From contig UQKC01000008.1 of the NCBI GenBank assembly GCA_900541495.1, forward strand, positions 1 through 59,414: a stretch of DNA of 59,414 bases, written 5' to 3'. The stretch comes from an uncultured Ruminococcus sp. (GTDB taxonomy: Bacteria; Bacillota; Clostridia; Oscillospirales; Ruminococcaceae). A model generated the notes under the pieces. The model was not told the origin of the DNA. It saw only the letters and a program-made list of their open reading frames with translations, and did not search any database. Position 1 is the stretch's first letter; every line of letters begins with the position of its first letter. Shown in pieces: positions 24,798-34,142 of the stretch. The translations under genes and the position numbers were made by a program.

Positions 24798-25769
24798 TTA
24801 ATCCTTCATACCTGCGTGAGCCATTGTTTCCATAACGTTGCTCTGCGCTGCGATAAATACTGCAAGCGGCGGTATCATAAGAACAACTGCGGACGCTGCG
24901 ATAGCACCCTGTCTTGCAATACCTGCTGCTGCGATCTGCTGAACTACAGTCGGGATAGTTTTGAGTGCCTCATCATAAACGAGGTTGCCGCCCGTTGAGT
25001 TCCAAGCAGCCTGGAACTGGAAGATGATAATTGTCATGATAGCAGGCTTCATATTCGGCATAACTACCTGCCAGCAAATTCTGAAAAGACCTGCGCCGTC
25101 GACCTTTGCCGCTTCGATCATAGCATCGGGGATAGTACCAACGCTGTTGATCATAAGGTAAAGACCCATTGAAGAAGCAACGATCGGGAGGATAAGTGCG
25201 GAGTATGTATTGATCATACCGAGCTTAGCCATTACGATGTACTGCATGATGTAAGTTACCTGGCTGTTGAAGAGGAGCGCGATAACGACCGTCTTGTTGA
25301 TGAGCTTAACGCCCGGGAACCTGCACTTTGCAAGGATGAACGAAGCCATACAAGCGAAGATAACGTGAAGAACAGTTGCCGCAATAGTTACATACAAGCT
25401 GTTGAGGACGTTTCTTGAGAACGGTACCCAGGAGTTGTTTGCGACCTGGAACAGATCCCTGAAGTTATCGCCCGTCGGGTTGATAGCATAAAGCTTTGGC
25501 GGCATGATGAAGATTTCCTGCACCGGCTTTATGGAAGTGATGATCGCGATATAGATAGGTGCGATCATAAACAAGCCGAGTAAAGTAAGCAGGATAAAGA
25601 TACCGATGTCGTTCGTCCAGGATTTGCCGACACGCTTATTTGTACCCTTGGATTTTTCCATTTTTCTATGCTCTTTTTCGCGGCGCTTTCTGAGCGCTTC
25701 AAGAGCAGCAGCATTCTCAGCTTCGATCTGAGCCTGTATCTGAGAAGGCTTTAATTCTTTTTTTGCCAT
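24798..25769 (-). CDS. Carbohydrate ABC transporter permease, MalG type (first pair)
   Basis: The 323-residue CUT1 permease has a charged N-terminal tail with a coiled-coil look (EAENAAALEALRKRREKEHR) and six membrane segments. The EAA loop reads GTIPDAMIEAAKVDGAGLFRI. It is downstream of the MalF-type partner by 15 bases. It is only distantly similar to the MalG-type permease at 18371, so the two pairs do not look like a recent duplication. Confidence 0.9.
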   Translation of the reverse strand: MAKKELKPSQIQAQIEAENAAALEALRKRREKEHRKMEKSKGTNKRVGKSWTNDIGIFILLTLLGLFMIAPIYIAIITSIKPVQEIFIMPPKLYAINPTGDNFRDLFQVANNSWVPFSRNVLNSLYVTIAATVLHVIFACMASFILAKCRFPGVKLINKTVVIALLFNSQVTYIMQYIVMAKLGMINTYSALILPIVASSMGLYLMINSVGTIPDAMIEAAKVDGAGLFRICWQVVMPNMKPAIMTIIIFQFQAAWNSTGGNLVYDEALKTIPTVVQQIAAAGIARQGAIAASAVVLMIPPLAVFIAAQSNVMETMAHAGMKD

Positions 25770-25784
25770 TATGATCTCACCCCT

Positions 25785-26753
25785 TTAGTTATTCATATAT
25801 TTGCCGAGGACCTTGGTTATGAGCTTGTTACACAAGAGCATTACAAGGAACAGCACGAAGCATATTGCCGAGGAGTAACCCATTTCGTAACGAACCCAGC
25901 CGTAGTCGAATGCGTGAGTCATAATAGTATGAACCTTATAGTCCGTGGACGGGAAGCCTGCGAGCATACGTCCTACGATATCAACTGTGAAGCAGGATAC
26001 GATCTGCATAACAGCGGCGAACATAAGCTGAGGACCCATTGACGGGATAGTGATGTAGATAAGTTCCTGCGAACGGTTCTTGATGCCTTCGATAGCACCT
26101 GCTTCGTACATGGACTTATCGATACCCTGGAAACCTGCACGGAGGGCAAGGAAGCCTGCGCCCATTGAGATCCAGAGCTGAACTACGATAACGCAGGGGA
26201 GAACGTAGTTTGCGTCTGTGAGCCACTGGATAGCGCCCGTTGTGAAGCCGAGGGAGTTGAGGAATGCGTTGAGGTAACCGTAGGAGTCACCGGAGAAGAT
26301 GAGCTGCCATACGAAGTAGATGTTGCCTGCCATTGACGGAGCATAGAAAATAAGTGTGAACACCGTCTTGAGCACGGGGTGAAGCTCGTTTATGAGCCAT
26401 GCAAGCATAAAGCTGAGTGCATAGCTCAACGGGCCTGTGAAAACTGCGAAGATAAGTGTTGTTCTGATAGACTTGATAAATACATCGTCCTCAACGAAAA
26501 GGGTGTAGAAGTTGTCAAATCCAACGAATTTCGGCGGAAAATGCGCCATATCAAAGTCGGTGAAGCCCATAGGCAGCGACATGATAACCGGTATAACGGT
26601 GAACATGATAAAGAAGATCATAAACGGTGCGATCATACCGTAGCATCCGATATTTCTCCTCATTTCATGGAGTGTATATTGGAAATTCTCCTTAAAAGTG
26701 TGTTTCTGTTCACTTCTGAGCAGAATTTCTTTTTTCTGGGTCTGTTCAGCCAA
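25785..26753 (-). CDS. Carbohydrate ABC transporter permease, MalF type (first pair)
   Basis: The 322-residue CUT1 permease has six membrane segments and an EAA loop GIDKSMYEAGAIEGIKNRSQ. It lies 17 bases after the solute-binding protein gene and is followed by its MalG-type partner, the classic order for a binding-protein-dependent sugar importer. The ATPase is missing from the locus. Confidence 0.92.
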   Translation of the reverse strand: MAEQTQKKEILLRSEQKHTFKENFQYTLHEMRRNIGCYGMIAPFMIFFIMFTVIPVIMSLPMGFTDFDMAHFPPKFVGFDNFYTLFVEDDVFIKSIRTTLIFAVFTGPLSYALSFMLAWLINELHPVLKTVFTLIFYAPSMAGNIYFVWQLIFSGDSYGYLNAFLNSLGFTTGAIQWLTDANYVLPCVIVVQLWISMGAGFLALRAGFQGIDKSMYEAGAIEGIKNRSQELIYITIPSMGPQLMFAAVMQIVSCFTVDIVGRMLAGFPSTDYKVHTIMTHAFDYGWVRYEMGYSSAICFVLFLVMLLCNKLITKVLGKYMNN

Positions 26754-26770
26754 AGGTAACCCTCCAATCT

Positions 26771-29680
26771 TTAAGAATCTAAGCCGAGATTATGGCGCTT
26801 TCTCGTGATTTCGTTGTTGATATCGATATTGTAAAGACGAAGTGTTTCTCTTGCGTTTTCCTTATCGTTAACAACAGCACGGAATGCGTTCATAATACCA
26901 CGGGTAACAACGTAGGATGACGGAATGATAGGAATTTCTTCGAGCTGATCCATCTGGAAGAGGATCTTTTCGAGGTCGGAATTCGACCAGTTGAGCTTCT
27001 TCAGAGCTTCGATGTTTGCGCTTTCAAAACGTCCGAGAGGACCCATAACGCCTTCAACATTCTGACCGTATTCAACGAGTGTATCGGTCTCTGTGAACCA
27101 CTTGATGAATTCCCAAGCAGAATCGACGTTCTTGCAGTCCTTGAGGATAATTGCGCCGGAACCGTTGGAGTTAGCAGCGTAGGAAACAGTGCCGTCCTCG
27201 CGAACAGTTCCCGGAACGTGGGTGAAATCCCAGAGTCCCTTGATTTCAGGAGCAGCTCTGTTGAGCTGATTATAGAATGTACAGTAGTTCTGGATAACGA
27301 TAGGAGCTTCACCTGTTCTGAAACGTGTGAACGCATCATACTGCTGGTCAAACTGGTAAACGTTATAAAGCTCTGTCCATGTTGCGAATGCATTTACAGC
27401 TTCGAGACTGTCGAAATTCGTCGCAGTCTGGTCATCATTATAATAGTTTGTACCCGACTGGAGCATAAGGAGCGCGAATGTGTGGCCTGCTTCAGTTGCA
27501 GGGGAAACAGCCGTACCGTTTACGTTGGTAGGAAGGATAAGACCCGGCTGCATATACTTTCTCTGAAGAGCAGGGAGCATATCGATAAAGTCGTCCCAAG
27601 TATCGGGCGGAGCATCGATGCCAACTTCTGCGAGCATATCCTTACGGTAGAACATCATCGGGAATGTTCTCGTGAGCGGGATACCGTAAACGTGACCGTC
27701 ATAAGTGTACATAACAGCCGCTTCTTCCTGGAAACGATCAGCTACTTCTTCATAATCGGAGAGGTCGTCAACGCTCCTTACAAGACCTCTGATAGCAAGG
27801 TTTACAGGGAATTCACCGCCGATAAAGAGGGCAACGTCAGGACCCTTGCCTGCGAGAACCGCTTCCATAATAGTACCCTGAACGAGGTTGATAGAAACAT
27901 CAATGCCTGTTTCGGGAACGAACTGCGAATCGGTCATCTGCTTGATGATGTTTGTCTGGTCACGGCCAATGCCGACCCAAACGTTGATAGAATCAGCCGT
28001 TACATCGGAAAGAACTGTGTAATCCTCGAAGAACGAGCCGACGAGAGCCTTTGTACTGAACGAAAGGGACTTGAAGAAATTTTTCTTAACGGAAGTAACC
28101 TTCTGATCAGCGGGAACGAGTTCAATAAAGTCGATCTCAAGCGGCTGGCTTCTGTACTGACGCATCCAGGAGGAAACGGCAGTAACGTTATCCTTGATAC
28201 CGCTTGAAGAAACGTAATCGGGGATCTTGTTAGGACGCTTTATACACTTGTCAAAAACATCTGCAAGACGGTCGAGAACAGCAGCTTCCGAACCGTCGAT
28301 GCCTGCGATCTCTTCGATAGCGGCACGTGTCTCACGGAGTTCAACGGAAAGTCTTTCAAAGACGCCGAGAAGCTCAGGGATCTGTCTGTGAACGAAATAG
28401 TCTGTGTATTTATCGGGCGAAGGACCTGTTATCATAAGTATCTGCATATAATACTGGTTAGCTTCGTACACGATATTGTCGAGTTTGCGCATATATTCGC
28501 CGATATCGCCCGGGATACATTCAAGAGTGAGTGTATGCTTGCCCTTGTCGAGGTAGATATATGCAGGGTCACCGTTTTCGTCCTCGGGGACAACGGATAC
28601 CCAGTTTGTGCTGTAGTAGAACTTTATTTCGCTAAAGGCATCGGAGGGAACTTCGCCGTCGATATAAAGTCTTCTGTTGGAGAAAAGTCCGCGGAGTTCG
28701 TTCTGACGGCTCTTAAGGTTTACCTTATAATAGCCTGCTTCAGCAACGTCGATCTCCCAAGTGATAGCCTGACCGGACTGATCCCAAGTGCCGTCGCCGA
28801 CAGTGTTGTAACGCTGCTTGGTCGGGTTTGAAGGTTCGGTAAGATAGTTGCCGCGGTCATAAGTCGGGAAAAGTGTCTGCGAGTTTGTGTATGTATAACG
28901 TTCACCCTGAACCTTGATAGGCTCAGCGGAAGCATTTTTTGCAAGCTCGTCATCGGACGGCTTCACATACTTATCATAACCCTTTTCGTTGCAGAGCTTG
29001 ATATACTCGATAGCGACCATAGCTCTTTCGGAGCTAATGGAAATGGTATGCTCACCGGCTTCGAGATAGAAAAGAAGCGGTTCGTTGAAAAGACCGTCCT
29101 CGTCCTTGAACGAAGTTGTTGTCCACATTGGCATTTCAACCTGCGGAGGACGAATTTCGTTATCCTTAGCATCGGGAGCGATCGGATATTTACTCGTCCA
29201 GATACGGGGGATATTAATTCTCGTAGCTGTATCATACGGGGATTCGCCGTCAATAAGCACAGAAAATTCGGTAGTCGTTGTACTTCCCGTGATCTGGTAG
29301 TACGACATACCGATGTTGTAAGCGCCTGTTTCGGGAACGTTTACAGTAAAGTCAAGAGTACCCTCCTCATTGCTCCAGACAACGATGTTATCCTTACCCT
29401 CATAGGATTCCACGCTGACCTGAGCACCGTCACGAGCACCCTTATAAGTTAAGAATGCTTCCTTATCGGGGCGTTTTGACCCTGATATCTCGTCGTAATA
29501 GTCGCTGTAAGTATTTTGTTCTTCATAGCTGAACGTTTTCTGCCCGGAGGACTGCGCCGCCGTTGTTTCCGCTGTTTCCGTACTGTCGGCAGTGACGGGG
29601 ACAGCCGCAAAAGTAGTGACCGCAAGCATCAGCGCGGTCACGGCTGAAACAATTCTCCTGAAATTAGTTTTACTCGACAA
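26771..29680 (-). CDS. Large multidomain extracellular solute-binding protein
   Basis: At about 969 residues this is more than twice the usual length of a CUT1 binding protein. After a signal peptide (RRIVSAVTALMLAVTTFAAVP) come two beta-sandwich modules resembling carbohydrate-binding domains (about 45-235 with VNVPETGAYNIGMSYY, and about 255-410 with IDVAEAGYYKVNLKSR), a helical region (about 430-545), and a C-terminal family-1 binding domain (about 565-965; KGPDVALFIGGEF, YGIPLTRTFPMMFYRKDML, GSGAIILKDCKN). No lipobox cysteine is seen. The frame opens at GTG 29692, but AAAGGTGG overlaps it; TTG 29680 with an eight-base spacing is the better start. It is the first gene of the operon. Confidence 0.87.
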   Translation of the reverse strand: MSSKTNFRRIVSAVTALMLAVTTFAAVPVTADSTETAETTAAQSSGQKTFSYEEQNTYSDYYDEISGSKRPDKEAFLTYKGARDGAQVSVESYEGKDNIVVWSNEEGTLDFTVNVPETGAYNIGMSYYQITGSTTTTEFSVLIDGESPYDTATRINIPRIWTSKYPIAPDAKDNEIRPPQVEMPMWTTTSFKDEDGLFNEPLLFYLEAGEHTISISSERAMVAIEYIKLCNEKGYDKYVKPSDDELAKNASAEPIKVQGERYTYTNSQTLFPTYDRGNYLTEPSNPTKQRYNTVGDGTWDQSGQAITWEIDVAEAGYYKVNLKSRQNELRGLFSNRRLYIDGEVPSDAFSEIKFYYSTNWVSVVPEDENGDPAYIYLDKGKHTLTLECIPGDIGEYMRKLDNIVYEANQYYMQILMITGPSPDKYTDYFVHRQIPELLGVFERLSVELRETRAAIEEIAGIDGSEAAVLDRLADVFDKCIKRPNKIPDYVSSSGIKDNVTAVSSWMRQYRSQPLEIDFIELVPADQKVTSVKKNFFKSLSFSTKALVGSFFEDYTVLSDVTADSINVWVGIGRDQTNIIKQMTDSQFVPETGIDVSINLVQGTIMEAVLAGKGPDVALFIGGEFPVNLAIRGLVRSVDDLSDYEEVADRFQEEAAVMYTYDGHVYGIPLTRTFPMMFYRKDMLAEVGIDAPPDTWDDFIDMLPALQRKYMQPGLILPTNVNGTAVSPATEAGHTFALLMLQSGTNYYNDDQTATNFDSLEAVNAFATWTELYNVYQFDQQYDAFTRFRTGEAPIVIQNYCTFYNQLNRAAPEIKGLWDFTHVPGTVREDGTVSYAANSNGSGAIILKDCKNVDSAWEFIKWFTETDTLVEYGQNVEGVMGPLGRFESANIEALKKLNWSNSDLEKILFQMDQLEEIPIIPSSYVVTRGIMNAFRAVVNDKENARETLRLYNIDINNEITRKRHNLGLDS

Positions 29681-29814
29681 CAGACAAACCACCTTTCATT
29701 AAAACTGCATATCTGTTTTAGTCTGTACTCAAAAAACAGGGATTGTGATGCTTATGTTAAAACCTGCTGAAAAATTTGCACACAATGTCTGAAAATATAA
29801 TGAGTTATACTAAT

Positions 29815-29843
29815 ATTATAACAATTTACACAATGCTTGTCAA
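29815..29843 (-). promoter_or_regulatory. Sigma-A promoter of the carbohydrate-transport operon
   Basis: Minus strand TTGACA (29838-29843), a 17-base spacer and TATAAT (29815-29820), a near-consensus promoter about 135 bases before the start codon. Confidence 0.85.
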
Positions 29844-30155
29844 GGTTATATTTTAGTTTTTGTTCACTATCGCGCCATTGTTCATATTTTATAAATATTC
29901 AACTTCTTTTTCAAACGTTTACGTTTAACCGTTTTTGTTCAGTTTTAACTATGCAGTGGAAATTTGTTGTGCAATATCACAATAATCAAACCAAAAAAAT
30001 TAATATTCTCAAACTTCAATTTTTGACATATTGTGACGAAAGTAATACATTCGGTATTTGATTTCCCATTTATATCAACTCTGCGTATATCATCAGTAAA
30101 CATTCGCTTTTCTATTCAAATTACATCTGAACAGAAAAAATCTCCGCCAAACAAA
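29844..30155. promoter_or_regulatory. AT-rich upstream region with a possible operator
   Basis: This gene-free stretch is very AT-rich. It contains the perfect palindrome AAACGT-TT-ACGTTT at 29913-29926, about 70 bases upstream of the promoter -35 box. Sites of this type fit LacI- or AraC-like sugar regulators, but no such regulator gene is in the window. No RNA gene or open frame with a ribosome-binding site was recognised. Confidence 0.45.
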
Positions 30156-30237
30156 TTAGGAAAAAGCTGATTAAAGCGAAGCGTTCGTTTTGCCATTTTG
30201 AAAAATGGCAAAAACGTATTAATCAGCGTTTCCTTAG
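30156..30237. repeat. Family-1 inverted-repeat element (82 bp)
   Basis: TTAGGAAAAAGCTGATTAA (30156-30174) and TTAATCAGCGTTTCCTTAG (30219-30237) are imperfect terminal inverted repeats around a second palindrome TTTTGCCATTTT-GA-AAAATGGCAAAA. About 44 bases are identical to the window's last bases (59363-59406). It lies three bases beyond the stop codon of the ABC exporter and may serve as its terminator. Confidence 0.8.
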
Positions 30238-30239
30238 TA

Positions 30240-32036
30240 TTAAACATAGTATTGCGCCTGCGCCCTGAACATCTCGGCGTAAATTCCGTTCGGCTTGTGA
30301 ACAAGCTCGCTGTGAGTGCCGTATTCCTTGACCGTTCCATCCGAGAACACCGCAATGTTGTCGCAGAATTTGCAGGAGGAAAGTCGGTGCGAAATGTAGA
30401 CTGCCGTTTTGCCGCTGACAAGGCTGTCGAACTGGCGGTAAATTTCGTATTCCGCAACGGGGTCAAGCGCCGCTGTCGGCTCATCAAGGATTATAACGGG
30501 AGCGTTCTTGTAAAGCGCGCGGGCGATAGCCATTTTCTGCTGTTCGCCGCCCGAAAGCTCAACGCCGTCATTGTCGAACTGCTTGAACATCATCGTATCT
30601 CTGCCCTTGGGGAGCGAGTTTATCTTGTCGAGAAGTCCCGTCTTGCGGAAAAGCTCATCGACCATTTCGCTGCTGTCCTCTTTGCCGAGGAGAATGTTGT
30701 CCTGCGCCGAGAATGCGAGCAGCTTGAAGTCCTGGAAAACGACCGAGAAAAGCTTCATATACTCATCGTAATCATAGTCACGGATATTAACGCCGTCAAG
30801 AAGTATCTCACCGCTGTCGGCATCGTAAAGACGGCACAAAAGCTTGATGAAAGTTGTTTTTCCTGCGCCGTTGAGTCCTACTACCGAGAGCTTTTCACCT
30901 GCTCGGAGCGTGAGCGAAACATTGTTGAGAACGTATTTATCCGTGTGAGGATATTTAAAGCTGACGTTTCTGAACTCGATAACGTGACCGCCGCTGAGGT
31001 TCTTGACCTTTTTGTTGCCCTTTTCCATTGCAGGAGGATAGTCCATAAACTTGATTATCTCGTACATATAATTACTGCGCTTTGCGATATCCTGAATTCC
31101 GAGGATAAGCGCCTGCATCGACGCATGGAGCGTTCCGCCTGCGCTGAGCATCTGCGAGAAAGTACCTATCGTTATCTTTCCCGTAACGGCGAGAATTCCG
31201 AGGTAAAGGTAAGTTCCGAAATCGCGCAGAACGCCGACGATAATGTCAAGGATATTGAGCGGAAATTTCAGCTTGTTGATGTTTTCCCAGTAGTCGGAAA
31301 GTCGTTTTATCTGCTGTGAAGTCTTGGCGAGCATCATTCCTGCGGAACTGTAAAGACGAACGTCCTTTCCGCAGCGGAAATCCTCCATTTCCCAGCAGAT
31401 ATGTCCGAAGATACGGTTTATTCCCGAAAGCTCGGAGAAATTTTCAATGTCTATCTTGTTTTTCTTTGAGTTGATGATAGCCGTGAGCGCAAGCAGAATA
31501 CCAATAATTATGAGCAGCACGGGCGCATTTATAATAAGGACGGCAATTACACCGGCAATTTTTATCACATTTGAAATAAGCGCGAAAAACGCCGATGCGA
31601 TATTGTGCGTTCCGCCCGACCACCATAAGCCGTCCCTTGCTTTTTTGATGCTGTCAAGAGCATCTTTGTCCTCGGTGAGCGAGAAATCTATTTCCATACA
31701 CCTTGCGGAAACTTCCATGCTAGAAGCATTGTTGAAAAGGTCCTCGCACTTGGAAAGATGAACGGTCAGAACGCTGTTCAGCGCCGCAAGAAGAATGGAC
31801 GAAACCGTCATTATTGCAAAGCAGGTGATGATGAACGGTATATCTTTCTCCTCAGCTATAAGCGCATCGATAGCAACGGGCAGGAGCAAAAGTTCGGGGA
31901 AAGGCATTGCCGCGCCGATGATAACATTCAGCACAGACAGTGGCAGATACGATTTTTTGTACTGTTTCATCTGTCGGAAGCAGTATTTAAGCGACTCCTT
32001 AACGGGAGAATTTTTCTTTTCTTTCAGTTTCTTCAT
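30240..32036 (-). CDS. Heterodimeric ABC exporter, second half-transporter
   Basis: About 598 residues: an N-terminal six-helix exporter domain (about 20-320) and an ATPase domain (about 345-595) with Walker A GLNGAGKTT, Q-loop VFQDFKLLAF, signature LSGGEQQK, Walker B VIILDEPTAALDP and the switch His in YISHRLSS. Walker B is followed by the catalytic Glu. The frame opens at 32045, but GAAAGGA touches that codon, so ATG 32036 (MKKLKEKKN) is preferred. It starts a few bases after the stop of its partner. BmrCD/LmrCD-type drug export is likely. Confidence 0.9.
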   Translation of the reverse strand: MKKLKEKKNSPVKESLKYCFRQMKQYKKSYLPLSVLNVIIGAAMPFPELLLLPVAIDALIAEEKDIPFIITCFAIMTVSSILLAALNSVLTVHLSKCEDLFNNASSMEVSARCMEIDFSLTEDKDALDSIKKARDGLWWSGGTHNIASAFFALISNVIKIAGVIAVLIINAPVLLIIIGILLALTAIINSKKNKIDIENFSELSGINRIFGHICWEMEDFRCGKDVRLYSSAGMMLAKTSQQIKRLSDYWENINKLKFPLNILDIIVGVLRDFGTYLYLGILAVTGKITIGTFSQMLSAGGTLHASMQALILGIQDIAKRSNYMYEIIKFMDYPPAMEKGNKKVKNLSGGHVIEFRNVSFKYPHTDKYVLNNVSLTLRAGEKLSVVGLNGAGKTTFIKLLCRLYDADSGEILLDGVNIRDYDYDEYMKLFSVVFQDFKLLAFSAQDNILLGKEDSSEMVDELFRKTGLLDKINSLPKGRDTMMFKQFDNDGVELSGGEQQKMAIARALYKNAPVIILDEPTAALDPVAEYEIYRQFDSLVSGKTAVYISHRLSSCKFCDNIAVFSDGTVKEYGTHSELVHKPNGIYAEMFRAQAQYYV

Positions 32037-32050
32037 AGCTGTCATTCCTT

Positions 32051-33940
32051 TCAGTCGGCAACGGCGGCTTCGGTAGCTTCGCCGTCGAAAATATCCTTGT
32101 CTTCGATGTAATACTGCGCCTGAACGCGGAACATTTCGGCATAATCGCCGTTTTTCGCCATAAGCTCATCGTGAGTTCCCGTTTCGGTCATTTCGCCGTC
32201 CTTGAACATCGCAACTCTGTCGCAGAAGCGTGTTGATGAAAGTCGGTGCGAGATATAGACCGCCGTTCTGTTTCCGACAAGTCCGTTGAAGCTCTTGTAA
32301 AGCTTGTATTCGGCGAGCGCATCAAGCGCAGCGGTAGGCTCATCGAGAACTATCACATTACTGCCCTTGTAAAGCGCTCTTGCAAGTGCAAGCTTCTGCT
32401 TTTCGCCGCCCGAAAGGTCAATGCCGTCATCGTAGAGAACTTTGAGAAGCTCGGTGTCAATGCCTTTTGAAAGGCTGTCTATCTTTTCGGAAAGTCCTGC
32501 CTCGCGCAGGCACTTGTCGGCCTTTGCTTTGTCCGTTTCATCGGGAGGATCCATTGAAACATTCTCCGCCATTGGAAATGCGAACACGGTAACGTCCTGA
32601 AAAGCAGGGGAAAATAGGCGGTAATACTCCGCTCTGTTAAATCGACGTATATCCGTTCCGTTCATAAGGATACGTCCCTCGGTGACATCATAAAGCCGCA
32701 GGAGAAGCTTGATAAACGTGCTTTTTCCTGCGCCGTTCAAGCCGACAACGGCAAGCTTTTCACCCGCTTCAAGGGTCAAATTCAGATTTTTCAGCGCATA
32801 TTTGTCCTGACCCTTGTATTTGAACGAAACATTCTCGAATGTGAAAACATAGCGGTCGGACTTCGGAACGGGGATAGTGTCCTTGTCCTCGCTCGTTGGG
32901 ATATCCATAAAGCTGCGGTAATCGTCCGTGTGTGCGCTTCGTTCCCTCAGACCCGAAAGCGCCGCGAGAACTTGGCTTACCGCATTGGAGAATGCACCTG
33001 CGCTGGCGAGATAGAGGGTGAAATCACCAATGGAAAGTCCCTCTTTTATAACGCCGTAAACGAGCCAGCCCGTGATGATAAGCTGACGAATGAGCGAGAT
33101 GCCGTGCGAGAATATCGAGTTGTATACCCAGTATTGGCGTGATTTTATCCAGTGCGAAAGCTCCTCATCGTAGACCTCGTGCTGTCTTTTGGAGAGAAAA
33201 TTCTTCATTCCGAAAAGGCGAATATCCTTTGCATAGGAAAAATCGGTCGTTACGGTTTCCATATATTCAAGCTTTCGCCAGTGGGGCATCATAGCGTCCC
33301 ACATTTCCTTTTTATCCTTTTTGCGGATATGTTCAAAGTAAAGATACTGGATAACGGAAAGCACAGCAATGACCAGAATTATGAGCGGATCAAAGCTTGT
33401 CATGATCACAACCGCGATGATAATGGAAATTATCTGCGTGAGAAGAACCTGCATAAAGGTCATCATTCCCTGAACGCCCACCCAGTCGCCGTCCGTTGCA
33501 CGCTTGGCTTTCTGAAGTCGGTCAAGCATATCGGGCGTTTCGAGCGATTCATAGTCCATACCGAGCGTTTTCGCGATGCGCTCCTTGACTATCATAAGTC
33601 GGATATAGGTAAAGCCTACACCCAATTTTGTCGATGATATTGTGTTGAGCCACATTATGAAAAGCTCCGCAAGGCTTGTCGCCGTCACAAGCTTTATGAG
33701 CGGAACAATGTTTCCGCCGCCCGCGCTCGTCTGTATCATATCGATAACAAGCTTTCCGATAAAGCTCCAGATATAGGACATCGAAGCCGCTGCGAACGTT
33801 CCCGTCAATAGGAAAAATATCAGCGACTTGCGGTATTTGACGAACCTTTTCAGTATGTAGATACAGTTGCTTATAACGCCGTATTCCTTGTGAAGCTCGT
33901 CTTTTTTCTCTTCTTTTTCTGTCTGCGTAAAGTAAGCCAT
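32051..33940 (-). CDS. Heterodimeric ABC exporter, first half-transporter
   Basis: The 629-residue protein has six membrane helices (about 40-340) and an ATPase domain (about 375-610) with Walker A GLNGAGKST, Q-loop AFQDVTVFAF, signature LSGGEKQK, Walker B VIVLDEPTAALDA and YISHRLSS. The frame extends to 33988 across the terminator stem, but AAAGGGG seven bases before ATG 33940 (MAYFTQTEK) fixes the start. With the next gene it forms a heterodimeric exporter, probably for drugs or peptides. Expression is likely controlled by the leader peptide and terminator immediately upstream. Confidence 0.9.
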   Translation of the reverse strand: MAYFTQTEKEEKKDELHKEYGVISNCIYILKRFVKYRKSLIFFLLTGTFAAASMSYIWSFIGKLVIDMIQTSAGGGNIVPLIKLVTATSLAELFIMWLNTISSTKLGVGFTYIRLMIVKERIAKTLGMDYESLETPDMLDRLQKAKRATDGDWVGVQGMMTFMQVLLTQIISIIIAVVIMTSFDPLIILVIAVLSVIQYLYFEHIRKKDKKEMWDAMMPHWRKLEYMETVTTDFSYAKDIRLFGMKNFLSKRQHEVYDEELSHWIKSRQYWVYNSIFSHGISLIRQLIITGWLVYGVIKEGLSIGDFTLYLASAGAFSNAVSQVLAALSGLRERSAHTDDYRSFMDIPTSEDKDTIPVPKSDRYVFTFENVSFKYKGQDKYALKNLNLTLEAGEKLAVVGLNGAGKSTFIKLLLRLYDVTEGRILMNGTDIRRFNRAEYYRLFSPAFQDVTVFAFPMAENVSMDPPDETDKAKADKCLREAGLSEKIDSLSKGIDTELLKVLYDDGIDLSGGEKQKLALARALYKGSNVIVLDEPTAALDALAEYKLYKSFNGLVGNRTAVYISHRLSSTRFCDRVAMFKDGEMTETGTHDELMAKNGDYAEMFRVQAQYYIEDKDIFDGEATEAAVAD

Positions 33941-33966
33941 TATGTTACCCCTTTCTGTTTGAACGC

Positions 33967-34003
33967 AAAAAAATCCCTGCCGTACCATTAGGCACAGCAG
34001 GGA
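33967..34003 (-). terminator. Intrinsic terminator in the leader of the ABC exporter operon (attenuator)
   Basis: On the minus strand TCCCTGCTGTGCC (34003-33991), loop TAAT, GGTACGGCAGGGA (33986-33974), then seven T. The 13-base stem has two G-U pairs. It lies between a short leader gene and the first exporter gene, so most transcripts should stop here unless the stem is prevented from forming. Confidence 0.88.
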
Positions 34004-34025
34004 CGCTTTTGTATACCCTAAAATT

Positions 34026-34109
34026 TTAGTCCGCGAGGACGGGCAGCGTTCTTTTTCCCATAAAAATGCCGTAATGATAGTTTGATGTGTTTAAGATATT
34101 CACGAACAT
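34026..34109 (-). CDS. Leader peptide of the ABC exporter operon (27 residues)
   Basis: A 27-codon frame starts at ATG 34109 and ends at TAA 34026. It begins MFVNILNTSNYHYG and ends TLPVLAD. It has a very strong ribosome-binding site, AAAGGAGG at 34118-34125, eight bases before the start, and a near-consensus promoter directly upstream. Twenty-two bases after its stop the intrinsic terminator begins. This is the layout of leader peptides such as BmrB that couple ribosome stalling by antibiotics to expression of an exporter. A stand-alone peptide function cannot be excluded. It is too short for usual gene finders. Confidence 0.8.
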   Translation of the reverse strand: MFVNILNTSNYHYGIFMGKRTLPVLAD

Positions 34110-34142
34110 TCTGCCCGCCTCCTTTCAAAATAATATGTTCAA

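Noticed and set aside
27218..28207. 329-codon frame antisense to the binding protein gene
   Set aside because: It lies opposite the conserved binding domain, with no upstream ribosome-binding site.
30198..31319. 373-codon frame antisense to the ABC exporter
   Set aside because: It begins inside the family-1 element and lies opposite the conserved ATPase domain; no recognisable domain.
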